Positions 11,551 through 23,585 of a stretch of 64,000 nucleotides of DNA are shown in pieces; the first letter of the stretch is position 1; each line of letters begins with the position of its first letter. The notes under the pieces were generated by a model. That model was given only the letters and a program-made list of their open reading frames with translations. It was not told where the DNA came from and ran no database searches. The stretch is from NCBI GenBank assembly GCA_029204225.1, contig CM055096.1:4372014-4436013 (forward strand). Direction: 5' to 3'. Source of the DNA: Diphasiastrum complanatum (lineage: Eukaryota; Streptophyta; Lycopodiopsida; Lycopodiales; Lycopodiaceae). The translations under genes were made by a program, and so were the position numbers.

Positions 11551-11626
11551 ATTTGAAGAAGTTGTAGTGTGGCCTTGCCACTCTGCCCAACCTCGAAGCA
11601 CTTCTTGTAACTTTTTTCTACTTTCT
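11551..11626 (-). CDS. Exon-like segment of an unrecognised gene
   Basis: A 76-bp minus-strand segment bordered by a pyrimidine-rich CTGTTCAG acceptor and a GTAAGG donor. The open frame gives ESRKKLQEVLRGWAEWQGH followed by TTTSSN. The amphipathic, Trp-rich wording looks like real coding sequence. It may be a downstream exon of the gene whose acidic first exon lies at 13310-13577, in the same orientation. Product not recognised. Confidence 0.35.
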
Positions 11627-12845
11627 CTGAACAGACCAACCAAATGACACCAAATCAGCAACTTTTATGCATCATATACTATCACTGAACTACAATCAGC
11701 AACGTTTTTTGATCATATAATAACATTAAGCTACGACCTAGCATTTGAGAATGTAACAATACAATCTTTCAACAATCTGAAATGAAGGAAAGTGGACGGA
11801 ATTAGTTGGCACCAATAGTTACATTGAAAATAAGTAGCACTAATTCTTGTAGTCCTACCAACAAAATTGGTTCAAGTTTCCCTCATAAATTAAAGACATG
11901 AACAAACCAAAAAATAACATGATGAAACAAATCATTTCCCATTTAAAAAGGTTTGAAAAAATTCAAGGTACTACACATTTGAACAACAAACGATTTAAAA
12001 ATGAAGATATATAATAGTTGGAAAAGAACACGAATTATACAAAGCATATTTGTAAGTCTAAACAGCGCAAATTGATGACAAACATTGATTGTGATTTCAA
12101 AATTCTTAATTTTGAAGCATTTTCTATCAGCAACAAAATTGTGATCCTTACAACATAATTGACATGAATTGTCTATAGAACTTGTCTTGCCTAACTAAGG
12201 ACTTTCTATTAAACATTGGGCGCAAGTAAGAGTTCAAAAACAACTTGCCCACAAGATGCAATTTTTTACAATAAAACATGCAGGAAAAAGAAAGAGAGGA
12301 CCTTGTCAAACATTTGTATGTGACATGTACTGATGGACCACTGTCCAGATATAATGATCGCCTGCGTTTCAAACTTGGCTCCGCTATTGCATTACATTAG
12401 GAATAGCAACTACACATAAACCTGCCTAACTAGATGATATTATACCCCGATACAAACTGTGGAAGACAATATTGCATCTACATAGATGCTTTTCATTTCC
12501 ATTGAGCTGTCCTTGCTACTTTATGCATGGAGAAGTAAGTACTTCAAACTTATTTTTTGGGTTTCAAAAACTAGCCAAGCTTTCTTCCTACTTAGAACCC
12601 AAACACAATATTCCCCACACTATAAGAACCAAGAACCTAGGTCTGGCCCCTACACATGTGGTCGCATCCAATACAAGACAGGCAACAATGGAAGAATATG
12701 CAATGGAATTTATACTTTGTACAATAATAAGTTCAATCGCGCATCATGGCACTATAAAAAAGTCTATGTATGTCTAAGAACACATTCAATAAGAGCGGGA
12801 AAAACAAGGAAAAGTGATAGTTGAAAGGCAAATATACAGATTCAC

Positions 12846-13577
12846 GTGTTGATTTTCAATTTCTCTTCTGGTTGCTTTATCCTTCTTTGAAATGGCATGA
12901 TGTAGTAAGCTCTAAATCCTAACCCAATCCCCATCATACTCTGCAAGCAAGGGCACATCGTGGACATTGCATGGGTCTAGCATGGGCGTAGCATGGACAC
13001 AGCAAGGGCATCTCATGGGCATAGGAGGGCAAATACAAAATATCAGAGGAAAAAACCCTAAATGGCGTAAGGAATAGCAAGGTCATAGAACGGGGGAAAA
13101 CACAAATATCAAAAACCCTGAGAAATAGCAAGCGCAGGGGTAAGGCCATAGAATAGGAAAACCACAAAATATCATCAAAGGAAGAAAAAAAAAAACCTGA
13201 AATGGCATCAGAAACAACGCGAGGAATAATCGACACTACATAGCCAAACTGAAGAGCGGGTTGTCAGTTAGGGAAAAACGTTGAAATCGAAGAACCACAT
13301 GAAGGATACTGCTGTCGTCGACTGAAAGCTGAGACTCCGGCGCCAAATCAAATTGCCCCTTGTCGCCACCAGATGACACCACCTCTTCCACATTTTGCAT
13401 TTCCATTGCACCATCATCCAGCTCCGCTTTTTCCTCCCCTCCTTCCTTCAAATTTTGGTGATGCGTTTGATGCTGCACCACCTCCTCCTCCGCCTTTACC
13501 ACCTCCTCCTCCACCTCAATAACGATCCCAGCACCCTCCATGCTCTCCACGCCAACCTCTTCCTTTGCTTCCGCCAT
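12846..13577 (-). CDS. Putative gene with acidic N-terminal exon (structure incomplete)
   Basis: An ATG at 13577 opens MAEAKEEVGVESMEGAG and a Glu/Val-rich acidic stretch through QFDLAPESQLSVDDSS. The open frame runs to a stop at 13236, but a GTATCC donor at 13310 would end the exon after VDDSS. A 95-bp exon-like segment, 12846-12940, has a TTGCTTGCAG acceptor and a GTGAAT donor. Joined in phase it would end at a stop after YDGDWVRI, so the true exon order is uncertain and more exons may lie down to 11.5 kb. No conserved domain is seen and no function is proposed. CAG repeats lie directly upstream in the 5' leader. Confidence 0.4.
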
Positions 13578-13584
13578 CGCTAAT

Positions 13585-13638
13585 GCTCCTGCTGCTGCTG
13601 CTGCTGCTGCTGCCGCTCCTCCTCCTCCTGCTGCTGCA
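13585..13638. repeat. (GCT)n/(CTC)n triplet repeat
   Basis: Uninterrupted GCT triplets followed by CTC and again GCT triplets, immediately 5' (on the minus strand) of the ATG of the acidic ORF. On that strand it reads as CAG/GAG repeats and would be in the untranslated leader. Confidence 0.9.
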
Positions 13639-14320
13639 TGTGGAATTATTATTATTTTTTAATAAAAGCAATGGCTTCAGCTGGGTAAGCATAAAGGTCC
13701 CAAAACCCCCCCCCTTTAAAACTTTATGTCCCTTTGACTTGGGCCCCAACCTCGGGACACGACGAGTTGCGGCGGGTATATAGGTGTCCGGGCGGTATCA
13801 GCGATGGTATTGACACTGGTATCAGAGAACATATCCGATCGGTATACGATTTTGTGATACCAGGGTCGATATCCGACTTGGGCTGGTTTTAGCCCATCAA
13901 TGCACATACCGATACTTGATTTAGGGGCAAAAATTTTGATTTTAACAATATCGTATCCATTTTTAGTTTGTTTCATATGTGATAAATATTATTCATGGTC
14001 TCCCAAAGTCATTGGTGAGCACCAGCAAAGTATTGGCCTTTAAAATCAGAGGCATATTACATTTAAAAAGGTCATGGTTTCCATTAAATGTATATTACCC
14101 TTGATAAAAAGTCTAATTTTAGAAAGAAATTATATACTTATACTCGGGTTTATACTCAGCTGGTATTACCCAATACCCAGGTCGGTTGATACCAACCACC
14201 AATTTGTAAACCTTGATATATTCATACCCGATTGATATCAAAAAGGTTTTAAAATCGTAATACCAAGACCCGACTGGTATTAAAAATCTTAACACCCACC
14301 CACCACTGGACAGGACTCAG

Positions 14321-14530
14321 AAATCATGTTAGAAATGTGTCGAGGAGGTGGAGTCAAATGTCGAGAGCTCAATTATTCGAAATCATGTTAGAATCATGTC
14401 AAGGAAGTGGAGTCGAATGTTCCCACAAGTCAGGGAAGGTGGAGTCAAATGTCAAGAGCTCAATTATTTGAAATCATGTTAGAATCGTGTCAAGGAGGTG
14501 GAGTCTAATGTTCCCACGGATCATGTGATA
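14321..14530. repeat. Diverged tandem repeat, 60-90 bp unit
   Basis: Three units, starting near 14321, 14380 and 14470, share AAATCATGTTAGAA, GAGGTGGAGTC and GTC.AGAGCTCAATTATT. Units two and three carry an extra AATGTTCCCAC segment. Non-coding; no link to a known element seen. Confidence 0.8.
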
Positions 14531-16950
14531 TAAGTGATTTTATAACGTGTTGAGAGCAATGATTACTTCTATAGATACATCTTTGTTGAGTGATTCAACA
14601 CAAGAGAGTTAACTTATGGTTTTATTAGTACGAGGATGTTGAACTTTAAAATTTCAAATCCAATAGATGTAATGCTAATTCATGGTGAATGTGCTAATAT
14701 GGCTTGTTTTATGTTTCAGAAAGATTATTTTCATGAGAAACATATTTGCACATGAGCAAAGTGCAATGTAGCGATGATCTGTTAATGAAGAGTTTTCAAG
14801 CAATAGTTGATGTGTTATGAGCCTTTAAATGATATTATAAATAAACAAACATCAATATCATGAATCCAAGAAGACAGAGTGATATCATAGGTACACACAT
14901 ATATGTTTCATAGGGTGATTCATTCAATAACACTCAATCTCTTTTCTTATTAGCACTTGTATGTTTCATTGGGTGTATGACAAAAACAATGCAAAATTTC
15001 ATACAGCTCTAGTCAAATAAATAGATTTTGGATCATCTTTGATTAAGGATAAAAACCAATTATGGATAATTATGAAGAAGATATTATGAGTGCTTAAACT
15101 TTGCAAAATTAATCAAGAGTGTCCCCCTTTTCTGGAGCACCCAATTTTGTTTACTTTTGGCACTCCTATAAGAAAATGGACTCATCTTGCACGTAACATA
15201 TCTCGCATAAAGAATGAAAGTAGGATGCTATGTTATATTGACATAATAATTGAAGATATCTGCCATCGTAGACTTTACCTGAACATTTACTTCATCTTGC
15301 TAAGATGCTCAATATGTTTTAAGTATGATTGTTGGTCTACCTGTATCCCAAGTGTTTCCATATTCGCAAAAAATAAATTGTTTGCAAAAGAAAACAATTG
15401 CGAATGCCGGATTTGGATTATTCACTTGACAAGATGAAACAATCTGGTCCATTGATGCCATATGGATGTATTTTTTGTAATTGGGTGAAATGGCATTCTA
15501 TGTTTAGATAAAAGTGTGACATGCAAATATATGATCTAAGTTGTATTGCTCATTAAAAGAAAACATAGATAAATGTGAGGTTTGTATCTTCCAAATGTGT
15601 GAACTCTTGAAATAATCCCTAAAAGTGTTGTCGAAAACATATATAGTTTTATATGTGTCCATCAAAAAAAACTTGTGACATTACAGAAAGATGCAATGGT
15701 AATGCAAAGTGTTTTCTAAAATATGCTGAAGGGAATATTGTCATAGTGGTTGCTTGTAGTTCTCTTAACATTGAAAATAAAAATTTTATCAAATACGAAT
15801 GCAAATGGTCCCTTGCCAACCTGTGTACTCTCCACGTTGGCCAACTATTAAATAAAATGTGAACTTGTCAAGTTTTGAAAGAAGGCTGACTTTCATGATG
15901 CAATGACACTTTAGGAAATTCCACTCTCAGACATGATTTATTTTATATTACTTATTATAAAGTCAACTGTAGGTAATCAAAGAAAATTATAAAATACATG
16001 ATAGTAACACAAAAAATCTCTTTCAAATGTATATTAAAAGATCATATATCTTGTTGTATACGTGATCCCTTACCAACCATAAGATCGGAGGCTCGAAGGT
16101 AGAACGACTAATAAGAAAAACACGAAAAGAGTTAGTAAAAAACATAATAGCTAGTGAAACCTCCATTTACAATAGCTATAGGCCCTTAGAGATCAACACA
16201 AAAATAGTCTAAAAGGAAAATTTGTTCAATCAACTCTAGGGATGCCAAAAATTATGTTGAATATTCATGTCTTGCTCAACGCACCTAGCGTCTCTCTCCT
16301 TTGTAGCACATTAAACCTTAATCAAAATAATCCCTTTAGTCATAGTTGACTTGTCTATGGCCTCTTCAAGTGTAGTGCAAGCCACAAAATCATGAAGACA
16401 GAGACATCTTTAAAACAATATGCTTTTAGGTTCAACTACTCCATATATTCTAGAAAGTTGGCTCTATTGCAGCCTCTTCTCATTCCTCTATTCTGATTGT
16501 TCTCCTCCTCCTCATCATCAATCTCCACTCCTTTTGTGCCCCCACCTCATCATCATTAGACCCACAAACGATTACGCCCTCTCCTGTTCTCCTACTTCTC
16601 ACTTATACTGCTCTTTATCCTGCTCCTTCTAGAGATCGTCTTCAGATGGACGTGACCAGAAAGGAGGCACTGTGGATCAACAATCAGTTCAATCCTCCTT
16701 GGGTTTGGACCAGGCTACCTGTCATGCTACAATTTGACGAACAGGAGCCATTCGTTTTGTCAACACTTCAGGGCTTGGCACTTATATTTCCATTATACTC
16801 TTTTCAATTCACCAGCGAGAATCCAGAAGCATATCCTCTTGCACTGCAAGCTTCATCTATGCAGCAAGAGGAGGAAAACAGATAGCAGAACCAAGAAACC
16901 CTCTTTCCATAAAGGATCGGCAAGGCTGAACAACAAAGAGAATGAGACTA
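14531..16950. other. No supportable gene
   Basis: AT-rich sequence; the longest frames (115 aa near 15.1 kb, 79 aa near 16.7 kb) have no recognisable motif and no splice context I trust. No repeat or LTR end stands out. Confidence 0.4.
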
Positions 16951-17053
16951 AATCTGGGGGGTAATTCAATTTTACGAAAAAAACCAAAAACACATTGATT
17001 GACAATTTATCACTTGAAAGCATTCAATTTCCTTCAAAAGATGAAGAACTTAC

Positions 17054-17100
17054 GTTTTCCTTCAAAGTTTGTTCTTCTTGGAGGCCCAAGCTATCATCAC
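17054..17100 (-). CDS. Short exon-like segment, unrecognised
   Basis: Forty-seven minus-strand bases between a TCTTTTGCAG acceptor and a GTAAGT donor read DDSLGLQEEQTLKEN. A second acceptor, ACCCCCCAG, lies at 16954. Joining to it gives a stop almost at once, as a C-terminal exon would. No upstream exons could be identified, so this is only a splice-signal observation. Confidence 0.25.
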
Positions 17101-18404
17101 CTGCAAAAGAAAGCAAGTTTCAATTTACATAGAAGAAATCACTCACAACATTAAAAGCAGAAAAAAGTGATCAGACTTGCTGATCTATTCCACGAAATGA
17201 AAAGAAAGAAGCAAGGTCAGATATAAACATACAAACAGGTCAGCGAAGTGGTGTGTTGTGTCCTACGTAACAAATAAAACCCAAAGAGCTTATAAATTGT
17301 TGCAAAATTATCAGCATCTGCAGGAAAGACTTTGAAATTTCTACAAGCAAGAAGGATATATTGTATTGTATGTAAGTTACCCAGAAGAGATGCTACTTCC
17401 TACTAGCAAGAACTATTGCAGTATGAATATTACCCAAAAATTTGATAGTGGTATACTTTTGAACGTCATGTTGTTGTGTGCTATGCTTTCAGTTTCAGGT
17501 CTTTTTTCCAAAACTGCTTCTGTAAGATTATTGTGGGAGACTATTCGAATACTATCCCTGAATACAAAGAAATGGTTTATCTGCGAGAATACAGCTCAGA
17601 TTTGTGGCACCCACACCTGCATGCAAAGCGAGGAGATCGAAAAAGGCAACAAACGTGATGGAGAAACAATAGGGAACTTCAAATTGTTACGCTCCAAACT
17701 TCAACTGGTGAGGCATTTGATGGACAGGGCTTACATGAGGGATTCATGATGGAATCAGGACATTCCAAATGCAAAATGGGCAAGGTTTGGAGCTTTGTGA
17801 GCCAACTCTAGTACGGAGAGCTGATGCACATCATAAGATTGGGTGTGATAGTGGCAAACACTGTGGTGAGTAGTTTGCTCGTGATCTACTGGAGGGGACA
17901 TTGTTAGGCATATATCAAAAAAATGCCCTCTGAGATCTCATATTGTCACAAACTGTTTTAGAGTACTTAGGCAGCGTGCTCATCTAGGAGTACATGATGG
18001 TGATGCAGCAGGGCCATTCTTTCTTTTGGGCATTGGCTTTGATGGCGAGGCGTCTACCATCACGAGCGTGGATAAGCTATCTCTAGCTTTCATGCATTTG
18101 GTTGTATCTACAGGAGTCTAGGCTTGGCACAGGTATTGGAACCTGGTTGGTTCGGATTCAAAAGTGGTGAAATCAGGGAGAAGCCTAGAGGAAGTCACTT
18201 GGAGCCATATACCTCAGTACGATCAGGGAGACATTGGTCTCGAGATCCCGTGAGCGGCGACTTAAAGACAGCGTTGGCATGATGTCGGATGGCACATAGC
18301 CAGGGAGAGCGAGCAAATGCTAAGAGCCAGGAGAGCCAAGTGATGCTTCGGTGATCGGATTGGATAGCAAGATGGTGACCAGAATCAGAGATTTTCTTAG
18401 TACC

Positions 18405-18487
18405 ATTAACTTTTGTTGTGCCATCTTTGAGAGCTTGAGAGGTATAGCTATGGTGAATGTCTGATTTGATCTGCATATTGCACTAGA
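18405..18487 (+). repeat. Dispersed repeat, copy A
   Basis: Shares AACTTTTGTTGTGCCATCTT and the following TGAGAG..., then TGATCTGCATATTGCACT, with a same-orientation copy at 59228-59297. Roughly 70-80 bp are alignable by eye with a small indel. Probably part of an unidentified transposon. Confidence 0.75.
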
Positions 18488-19649
18488 TCCTATCAAAAAG
18501 TTAACAAATAGCTCCTTCAAAAGACAATTCATCTTATACTCGTGCATTGATATCTAAGTTGCATCAGAACTATGTTCCAGAGGCATAGGGTTCTCGTACG
18601 CAGCATTCCAAACGTTGGAACCAGAAAAAAAAATTTAAAAAGTTTCGGAACGGAACATGATCGGAACTCTACGTTCCGGAATGCAACGCATTTATGATTG
18701 ATATTTATGCAATGATCTTAATTGGATATATTAATCATCATCAACTTCATCATGCATAGCATAGGCCAAATGCTGCAACATCCCTACTCACTTCGTCAAC
18801 ACCCAAGCGTAGGCATAGGTCACATACACAAACATGTACACAATAGCTATCATCCATTTGTACAAAGAACAAAAAACTTAGTTTCTATCACTTCTCTGAA
18901 GGTCAAGAATGGACGCAATCGAGATGAAGACTAGCACTAAACAGCAACGCCAATCAAACGATATCCCTACCTCCTCTTGGAAAAGCTAGATAATTCTACT
19001 TTTCATCACTTTTAACTTGCTCAAAACCTAACCAAGTAATATAGATGGTGGACAAAATGGAACATTTATGATAGAAAGAATCAGCACAAACCAACTGAAC
19101 GTAAGTTGGACAAAGATCTAAAATGTGAATTGCATGTCCACTGATAAGGCAGAAAAATATATCAATTTCTATCTGGATCATACCCGACATAACAAAGTAG
19201 TGTTGCAATCTTCAACATTTTGGAATCCACCCACAAAGTTTTAGACCATCGACTTCATCATACATAATGTGGACGAAAATACTACAACATCCCCACTCAC
19301 TTCCAAGAGTGCTCTTAGTTGGAGATCGTAACAAGATGATTCAAATTTTTATCCAAATTTGTCCTCTGGTGATGCTTGATGTGAATTTGTGTTCAAAAAT
19401 ATTGTGCTTGGACAATTGTTCACATAAACATAGCTTGTACTAGTGATTGGACACCTTTCAGGAGTGGAGGCATCAATCATTACTCATCAAATGGACTTCT
19501 TTATCAATGAAATTGAACATGAGCATGTACAAGTGTAACTGTTGAGCTTGCAATACAAGGCACTCAAAGCAAAAAGCAAAGGAATACTGGCTCGAGGGAT
19601 AGTTAGTTGAAACTTGCTAAAATACCTTTGTCCATGGCTCAGAGATGGA

Positions 19650-20010
19650 TTGATGAGTACGAAAATTTCCTATAAACATCTGCTTTGATTTAAGCAGTTC
19701 TCAAAGCTCAGGCTGCTTCCAGTTGGTACATGGAATTCCTCCCACTGCTCTCAAAATAAAATTGTGATGTCTGCTGCAAAAATTGCATTGATCGGAAAAT
19801 AATCTTCTTCATTGCTTTGCCGGGAGTTACATCAGCTGCTTGAAGTTATTAAAAAGCCTCACAGACCTTCTAGCATCACAATGAGCAGTACACATGTCAA
19901 GAATATAGTGAATGTCATGGCATCAGGTTGGCATCCATGTCTTGGCACTGGTTCATATAGTTCAAATGCCTGTTCATTGAAATTTCTTCAAGAGATGTTG
20001 ATGAGTATGG
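19650..20010 (-). pseudogene. Decayed tandem copy of the PPR gene 3' end
   Basis: The stretch 19695-19985 repeats 20122-20415, the last coding part and 3' flank of the adjacent PPR gene, with scattered substitutions and small indels. Shared blocks include AGCAGTTCTCAAAGCTCAGG, CATCACAATGAGCAGTACAC and ATGGCATCAGGTTGGCATCC. Frame is lost. A shorter GATGAGTA(C/T)GAAAATTTCC block recurs at each edge, marking the duplication borders. No expression is expected beyond possible read-through from the parent gene. Confidence 0.9.
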
Positions 20011-20136
20011 AAATTTCCCACACAAAATAAAGCTCTGGGGAATCCAAAACAAATTGGTAAATATAGAATGAACAAAGCAGCAACTAAACATCTGCATCAA
20101 GTGGTTTAATTTAAAAGACTGAGCAGTTCTCAAAGC

Positions 20137-22032
20137 TCAGGCTGTTTCAAATTGGCACATGGCATTCCTCCCACAGTTCTGAGAATATAAATGTGATTCC
20201 TGCTGCAAAAATTGCATGGATCGGAAAATAATCTTCTTCATTGCTTTGTCGGGAGTTACGTCAGCTGCTTTAAGGTCATTATAAAGTCTCACAGACCTTT
20301 TAGCATCACAATGAGCAGTACACATGTCTAGAAGTATACTGAATGTAATGGCATCAGGTTGGCATCCATGTCTTGGCATCTGTTCATATAGCTGAAATGC
20401 CTGTTCATAGAAATTTGTTCGAGCTAGAGCTTTTATCATCGAGTTGTAAGTGATCACATTTGGGTGGAAGCCTTCTGAAACCATCTCCTTGAAAAGCTCA
20501 AAAGCTTTAGGTGCTTCACCCTTACTCCCTAAACTATTTATGAGAATACAATACGTAACAGTATCAGGAAGCATGCCTTGCCTTCTCATTTCTCCGAATA
20601 TATCAAATGCTTTCTGGATCCAGCCATTTCGGCCAAAACAGTCAATCATCTGGTTATATGTTTGCAAATCAGGCTCGCACTTCTTGTATCTCATTTCACC
20701 CAATAGCCTGTTGGCTGCAATGGCATTTCTTGCTCGACCAAGGACACGGAACAGGGTGTTATATACAACAACATCAGGGTGTACCTCATTCTCTTTCATC
20801 TCATCATACATCTTTAAGGCCTGAATTTCCTTTCCAGCTCTCCCGTAACTGTCAATCATGCAGGCATAGGCTACAGCACTAGGCTTTCCAACCAGTAACT
20901 TCAGATCTTTAAAGTACTGATGGGCAAGGTTCACTTTGCCATTCTTTCCTAATATATTTATGAGACTCAAATACAAAGTTGCATCGGGCTTCAACCCATC
21001 TCTTTTTACCAAATGGAAAATATTGCAGGCTTCAAGTACTTTTCGTGATTTCCCAAGATAGTTGATGAGAAGGTTGTAAGTGACCAAATTTGGCTTGCAG
21101 CAGCCTCTTCGCATTCTATGAAAAAGTTTGCAGCTTATGTCTGATCGGTTTAATTTTGCTAGGCTATCAATCAGGATGTTACAAGAATCTGCATCAATAG
21201 AGCCTTCCATAACCGCCATCATACACAGAGGAATGGCTTCATCCACCTGACCAATCTTCAAAAGAAGACCAAGAAAGCAAGAATAAGATAATGAAGAGGG
21301 TGCAGATCCAGAAGATCTAATTGACTTAAACCCATTCACAGCTTCACTTATGCTTTCTGTTGTTGCAAAGCAGTCCATAATCTTTGTCACCGTCAAAGCA
21401 CTTGAACCCAAAAGCTTGTTCGGCATATCCTCTATGAGCTGCCAAATTTCCACATGCCTCTTTGCTTTCTCTAACTGCGTGATCATAACTATGTGGGTTC
21501 GAGGATCGCTAGTCAAGCCCTTTCTTCCTATTGTCCACCGAAAAAAACCCAGAGCCTTGTCAATATCCTTTTGCTGCCATAGTACTTCACTGACCAAATA
21601 AGGTGTCAACTTCACTTTTTTTTGTTTCAACAATGCTTCAGCAAGGGATTCCCAGATACTAACGTTGAGAAATAAGGCTATGCACTTTGCAATTTCAGCT
21701 AGGGAAGCGTCACTTTGCACTGGCACCAAAGAAGATTGATCACTGAATTCTCCTTGAGTGTTACCCAACACATTTCCGGCAGCACTATCGCATGTACTCT
21801 CGGAAGAAAATTTTGATTCTTGCGTTTCTTCCATGAATTTGACCAATTTTGAGGACATAGGCTGGTCATTTCGATCAAAACTGTCACGGGAATAACAGAT
21901 TGGCTTTAAAGGTTGGTTGCTGCACAAAAAAAAGCAAGCCATGCTTGTTAGGTTGTGCCACACGCTATAAATAAGCAACAAATCAAGCAAGGATATACTA
22001 TCAGGTAAAAGCTCCAAACAGAATGATCTCAC
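20137..22032 (-). CDS. P-class pentatricopeptide-repeat protein
   Basis: Encodes an array of about twelve 35-residue PPR motifs from roughly residue 170 to 610, for example VTYNLLINYLGKSRKVLEAC, VVVYNTLFRVLGRARNAIAA and VTYCILINSLGSKGEAPKAF. Proteins of this class bind organellar RNA and guide splicing, processing or stability. There is no E, DYW or SMR domain after the array, so it is P-class; the tail is QFLQQESHLYSQNC and a short end. The single open frame would give 631 aa, but its first residues are dubious. A polypyrimidine tract with TTTTTTTTGTGCAG ends at 21920 inside the frame, so the coding exon probably starts at 21919 after a 5' intron; Met59 (21858) is another candidate start. 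I therefore cannot judge the transit peptide. Target RNA unknown. Confidence 0.9.
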   Translation of the reverse strand: MRSFCLELLPDSISLLDLLLIYSVWHNLTSMACFFLCSNQPLKPICYSRDSFDRNDQPMSSKLVKFMEETQESKFSSESTCDSAAGNVLGNTQGEFSDQSSLVPVQSDASLAEIAKCIALFLNVSIWESLAEALLKQKKVKLTPYLVSEVLWQQKDIDKALGFFRWTIGRKGLTSDPRTHIVMITQLEKAKRHVEIWQLIEDMPNKLLGSSALTVTKIMDCFATTESISEAVNGFKSIRSSGSAPSSLSYSCFLGLLLKIGQVDEAIPLCMMAVMEGSIDADSCNILIDSLAKLNRSDISCKLFHRMRRGCCKPNLVTYNLLINYLGKSRKVLEACNIFHLVKRDGLKPDATLYLSLINILGKNGKVNLAHQYFKDLKLLVGKPSAVAYACMIDSYGRAGKEIQALKMYDEMKENEVHPDVVVYNTLFRVLGRARNAIAANRLLGEMRYKKCEPDLQTYNQMIDCFGRNGWIQKAFDIFGEMRRQGMLPDTVTYCILINSLGSKGEAPKAFELFKEMVSEGFHPNVITYNSMIKALARTNFYEQAFQLYEQMPRHGCQPDAITFSILLDMCTAHCDAKRSVRLYNDLKAADVTPDKAMKKIIFRSMQFLQQESHLYSQNCGRNAMCQFETA

Positions 22033-22801
22033 AGAAGTACAAGGTTTTGAAATCTAAACAGACGTTCTGATAACAAAGACCAAGGCTTCACATTCAAGAA
22101 AGATTGAATTGCGAGGAAATTATTGCATTTCTTAATTTGTTGAATTGTGATTCAAGGGAACAGATTAGTCCCTTTTTGAAAGACAGATTTTGCAAAAATA
22201 AATATACCAATTTCTAGATTTCTAAATCGTATAGCAAAATAATCTACATTTTTATTTCTGGCCCAATTTTTTCTGATTCAAAGACGCAGGGGCTGATTCT
22301 GTAACCACTGATTCTCTCACCTCGCTATATCATTACTTTTTACTCCCAAGACCCTCAAATGTAGCCTAAACCGAACCCTAAAAGTACTCGTTCTAGATCT
22401 AATTTATTAGCAAAATTCAAACCAAAAAACAGCCTTTATATGGATTTTCACATTGCAAAACTTCACATCAAGGATTGCACTGAAATAAGCATTTGTCATT
22501 CTACAGAACTGAAGCATTTCAGATTTTCTCTCTCATTAGCTGTCTCATCCAAGCAATCAGTGTACGTGATGCTTAAAAATATGTTTGTCTCTATGTTCAA
22601 TCGCTTCAAGCAAATGCTATGGCAGCGACCTGTCCAGGAAAGAGAGAAAGAAAGAAAGAGAAGCACGTGAACTCCTCTGCCAATGTAACAGTCCGTGCCA
22701 AATCCCATGCATGAATCTGCTTGAAAGAAAGGAACAACCAACTTCTTTCCAAAGAAAGAGAATTCAGCAAGGTGCTGTGGCAGCAGCTTCATTTGCACAG
22801 A

Positions 22802-22811
22802 TCTCTCTCTC

Positions 22812-22845
<34 letters not shown>
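22802..22845. repeat. (TC)n microsatellite with one interruption
   Basis: About 44 bp of TC repeats with a single CG substitution. It lies in a GC-richer island (22.8-23.1 kb) upstream of the PPR gene. Confidence 0.95.
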
Positions 22846-23092
22846 CACGGCTGATGGCGCGATCTCTCCAGCGGCTGATAGCGCCTCCCCATTGTGGCTG
22901 ATGGCATCCTATCAGTGACAGCTCCAGCTCCAGCATCGCGATCCTACTCCAACATCACACCCTGCCCTGCCAGCTCCAAATGCGGCCTGTCCATTTTTAT
23001 ATGCGCCTGTTCAAGCCTACCCTATTCATTGCTACTGTTGTTCGCTGCTGCTGCTTGCTGGGCTTGCCCACTGTGCTGCGGCTGCTTGCAAC

Positions 23093-23371
23093 ATGCCCAA
23101 GAATCGGAAGTCACCTTCCATCGTTTCAGCCTCAATGGCTTCTGCACCTTCAGCTAGGCCTCGGTCATCCTCAGCGCAACCAGCAGAGATGCATGGGGAT
23201 TTTTCTACCTTCACTCCAGATCTGCCTACAGCCATTCCTATCTCCCCTTCAAACCCTATTTTGGATCTTAATGAACCCAGTACTGCTCTTCCATTAACCC
23301 CCAATCATGATCACGATTCCATGCCTCCATCACTCTCTTCAGTGGTTTTTGCACTAAGTGCAGATAGTGTA
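23093..23371 (+). pseudogene. Ser/Pro-rich ORF start fused to gypsy remnant
   Basis: A plus-strand frame opens MPKNRKSPSIVSASMASAPS and continues Ser/Ala/Pro-rich through ILDLNEPSTALPLTPNHDHD, then breaks where the minus-strand gypsy integrase begins. The basic start followed by a low-complexity region resembles the N-terminus of a LINE ORF1, and the flanking DNA is unusually GC-rich, as in some LINE 5' ends. No diagnostic domain is present, so identity is only a guess. Confidence 0.35.
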
Positions 23372-23585
23372 AGACGAAAAGTTGAGCAAGTTCATAAGCT
23401 TTGACAGTAGTTTTTGTTGGAATAAATTGTGCCATTTTGGTTAGCCTGTCAACTACTACCCAAATAGCATCGTGACCCTTCCCTGACTTAGGAAGTCCGA
23501 ACACAAAATTCATGGAAATACTTTCCCATTTCTTGCTGGGAATTTCCAATGGATGCAACAGACCAGCTGCTTTGAGTCTTTGCGC

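Noticed and set aside
11551-13577. A full gene model joining all exon-like pieces on the minus strand
   Set aside because: Phases of the 13310 donor and 12940 acceptor lead to an early stop, and the link to 11626 is untested, so only separate pieces are reported.
17366-17749. 127-codon plus-strand ORF
   Set aside because: No motif, no start context and no continuation; length is within chance for AT-rich DNA of this size.
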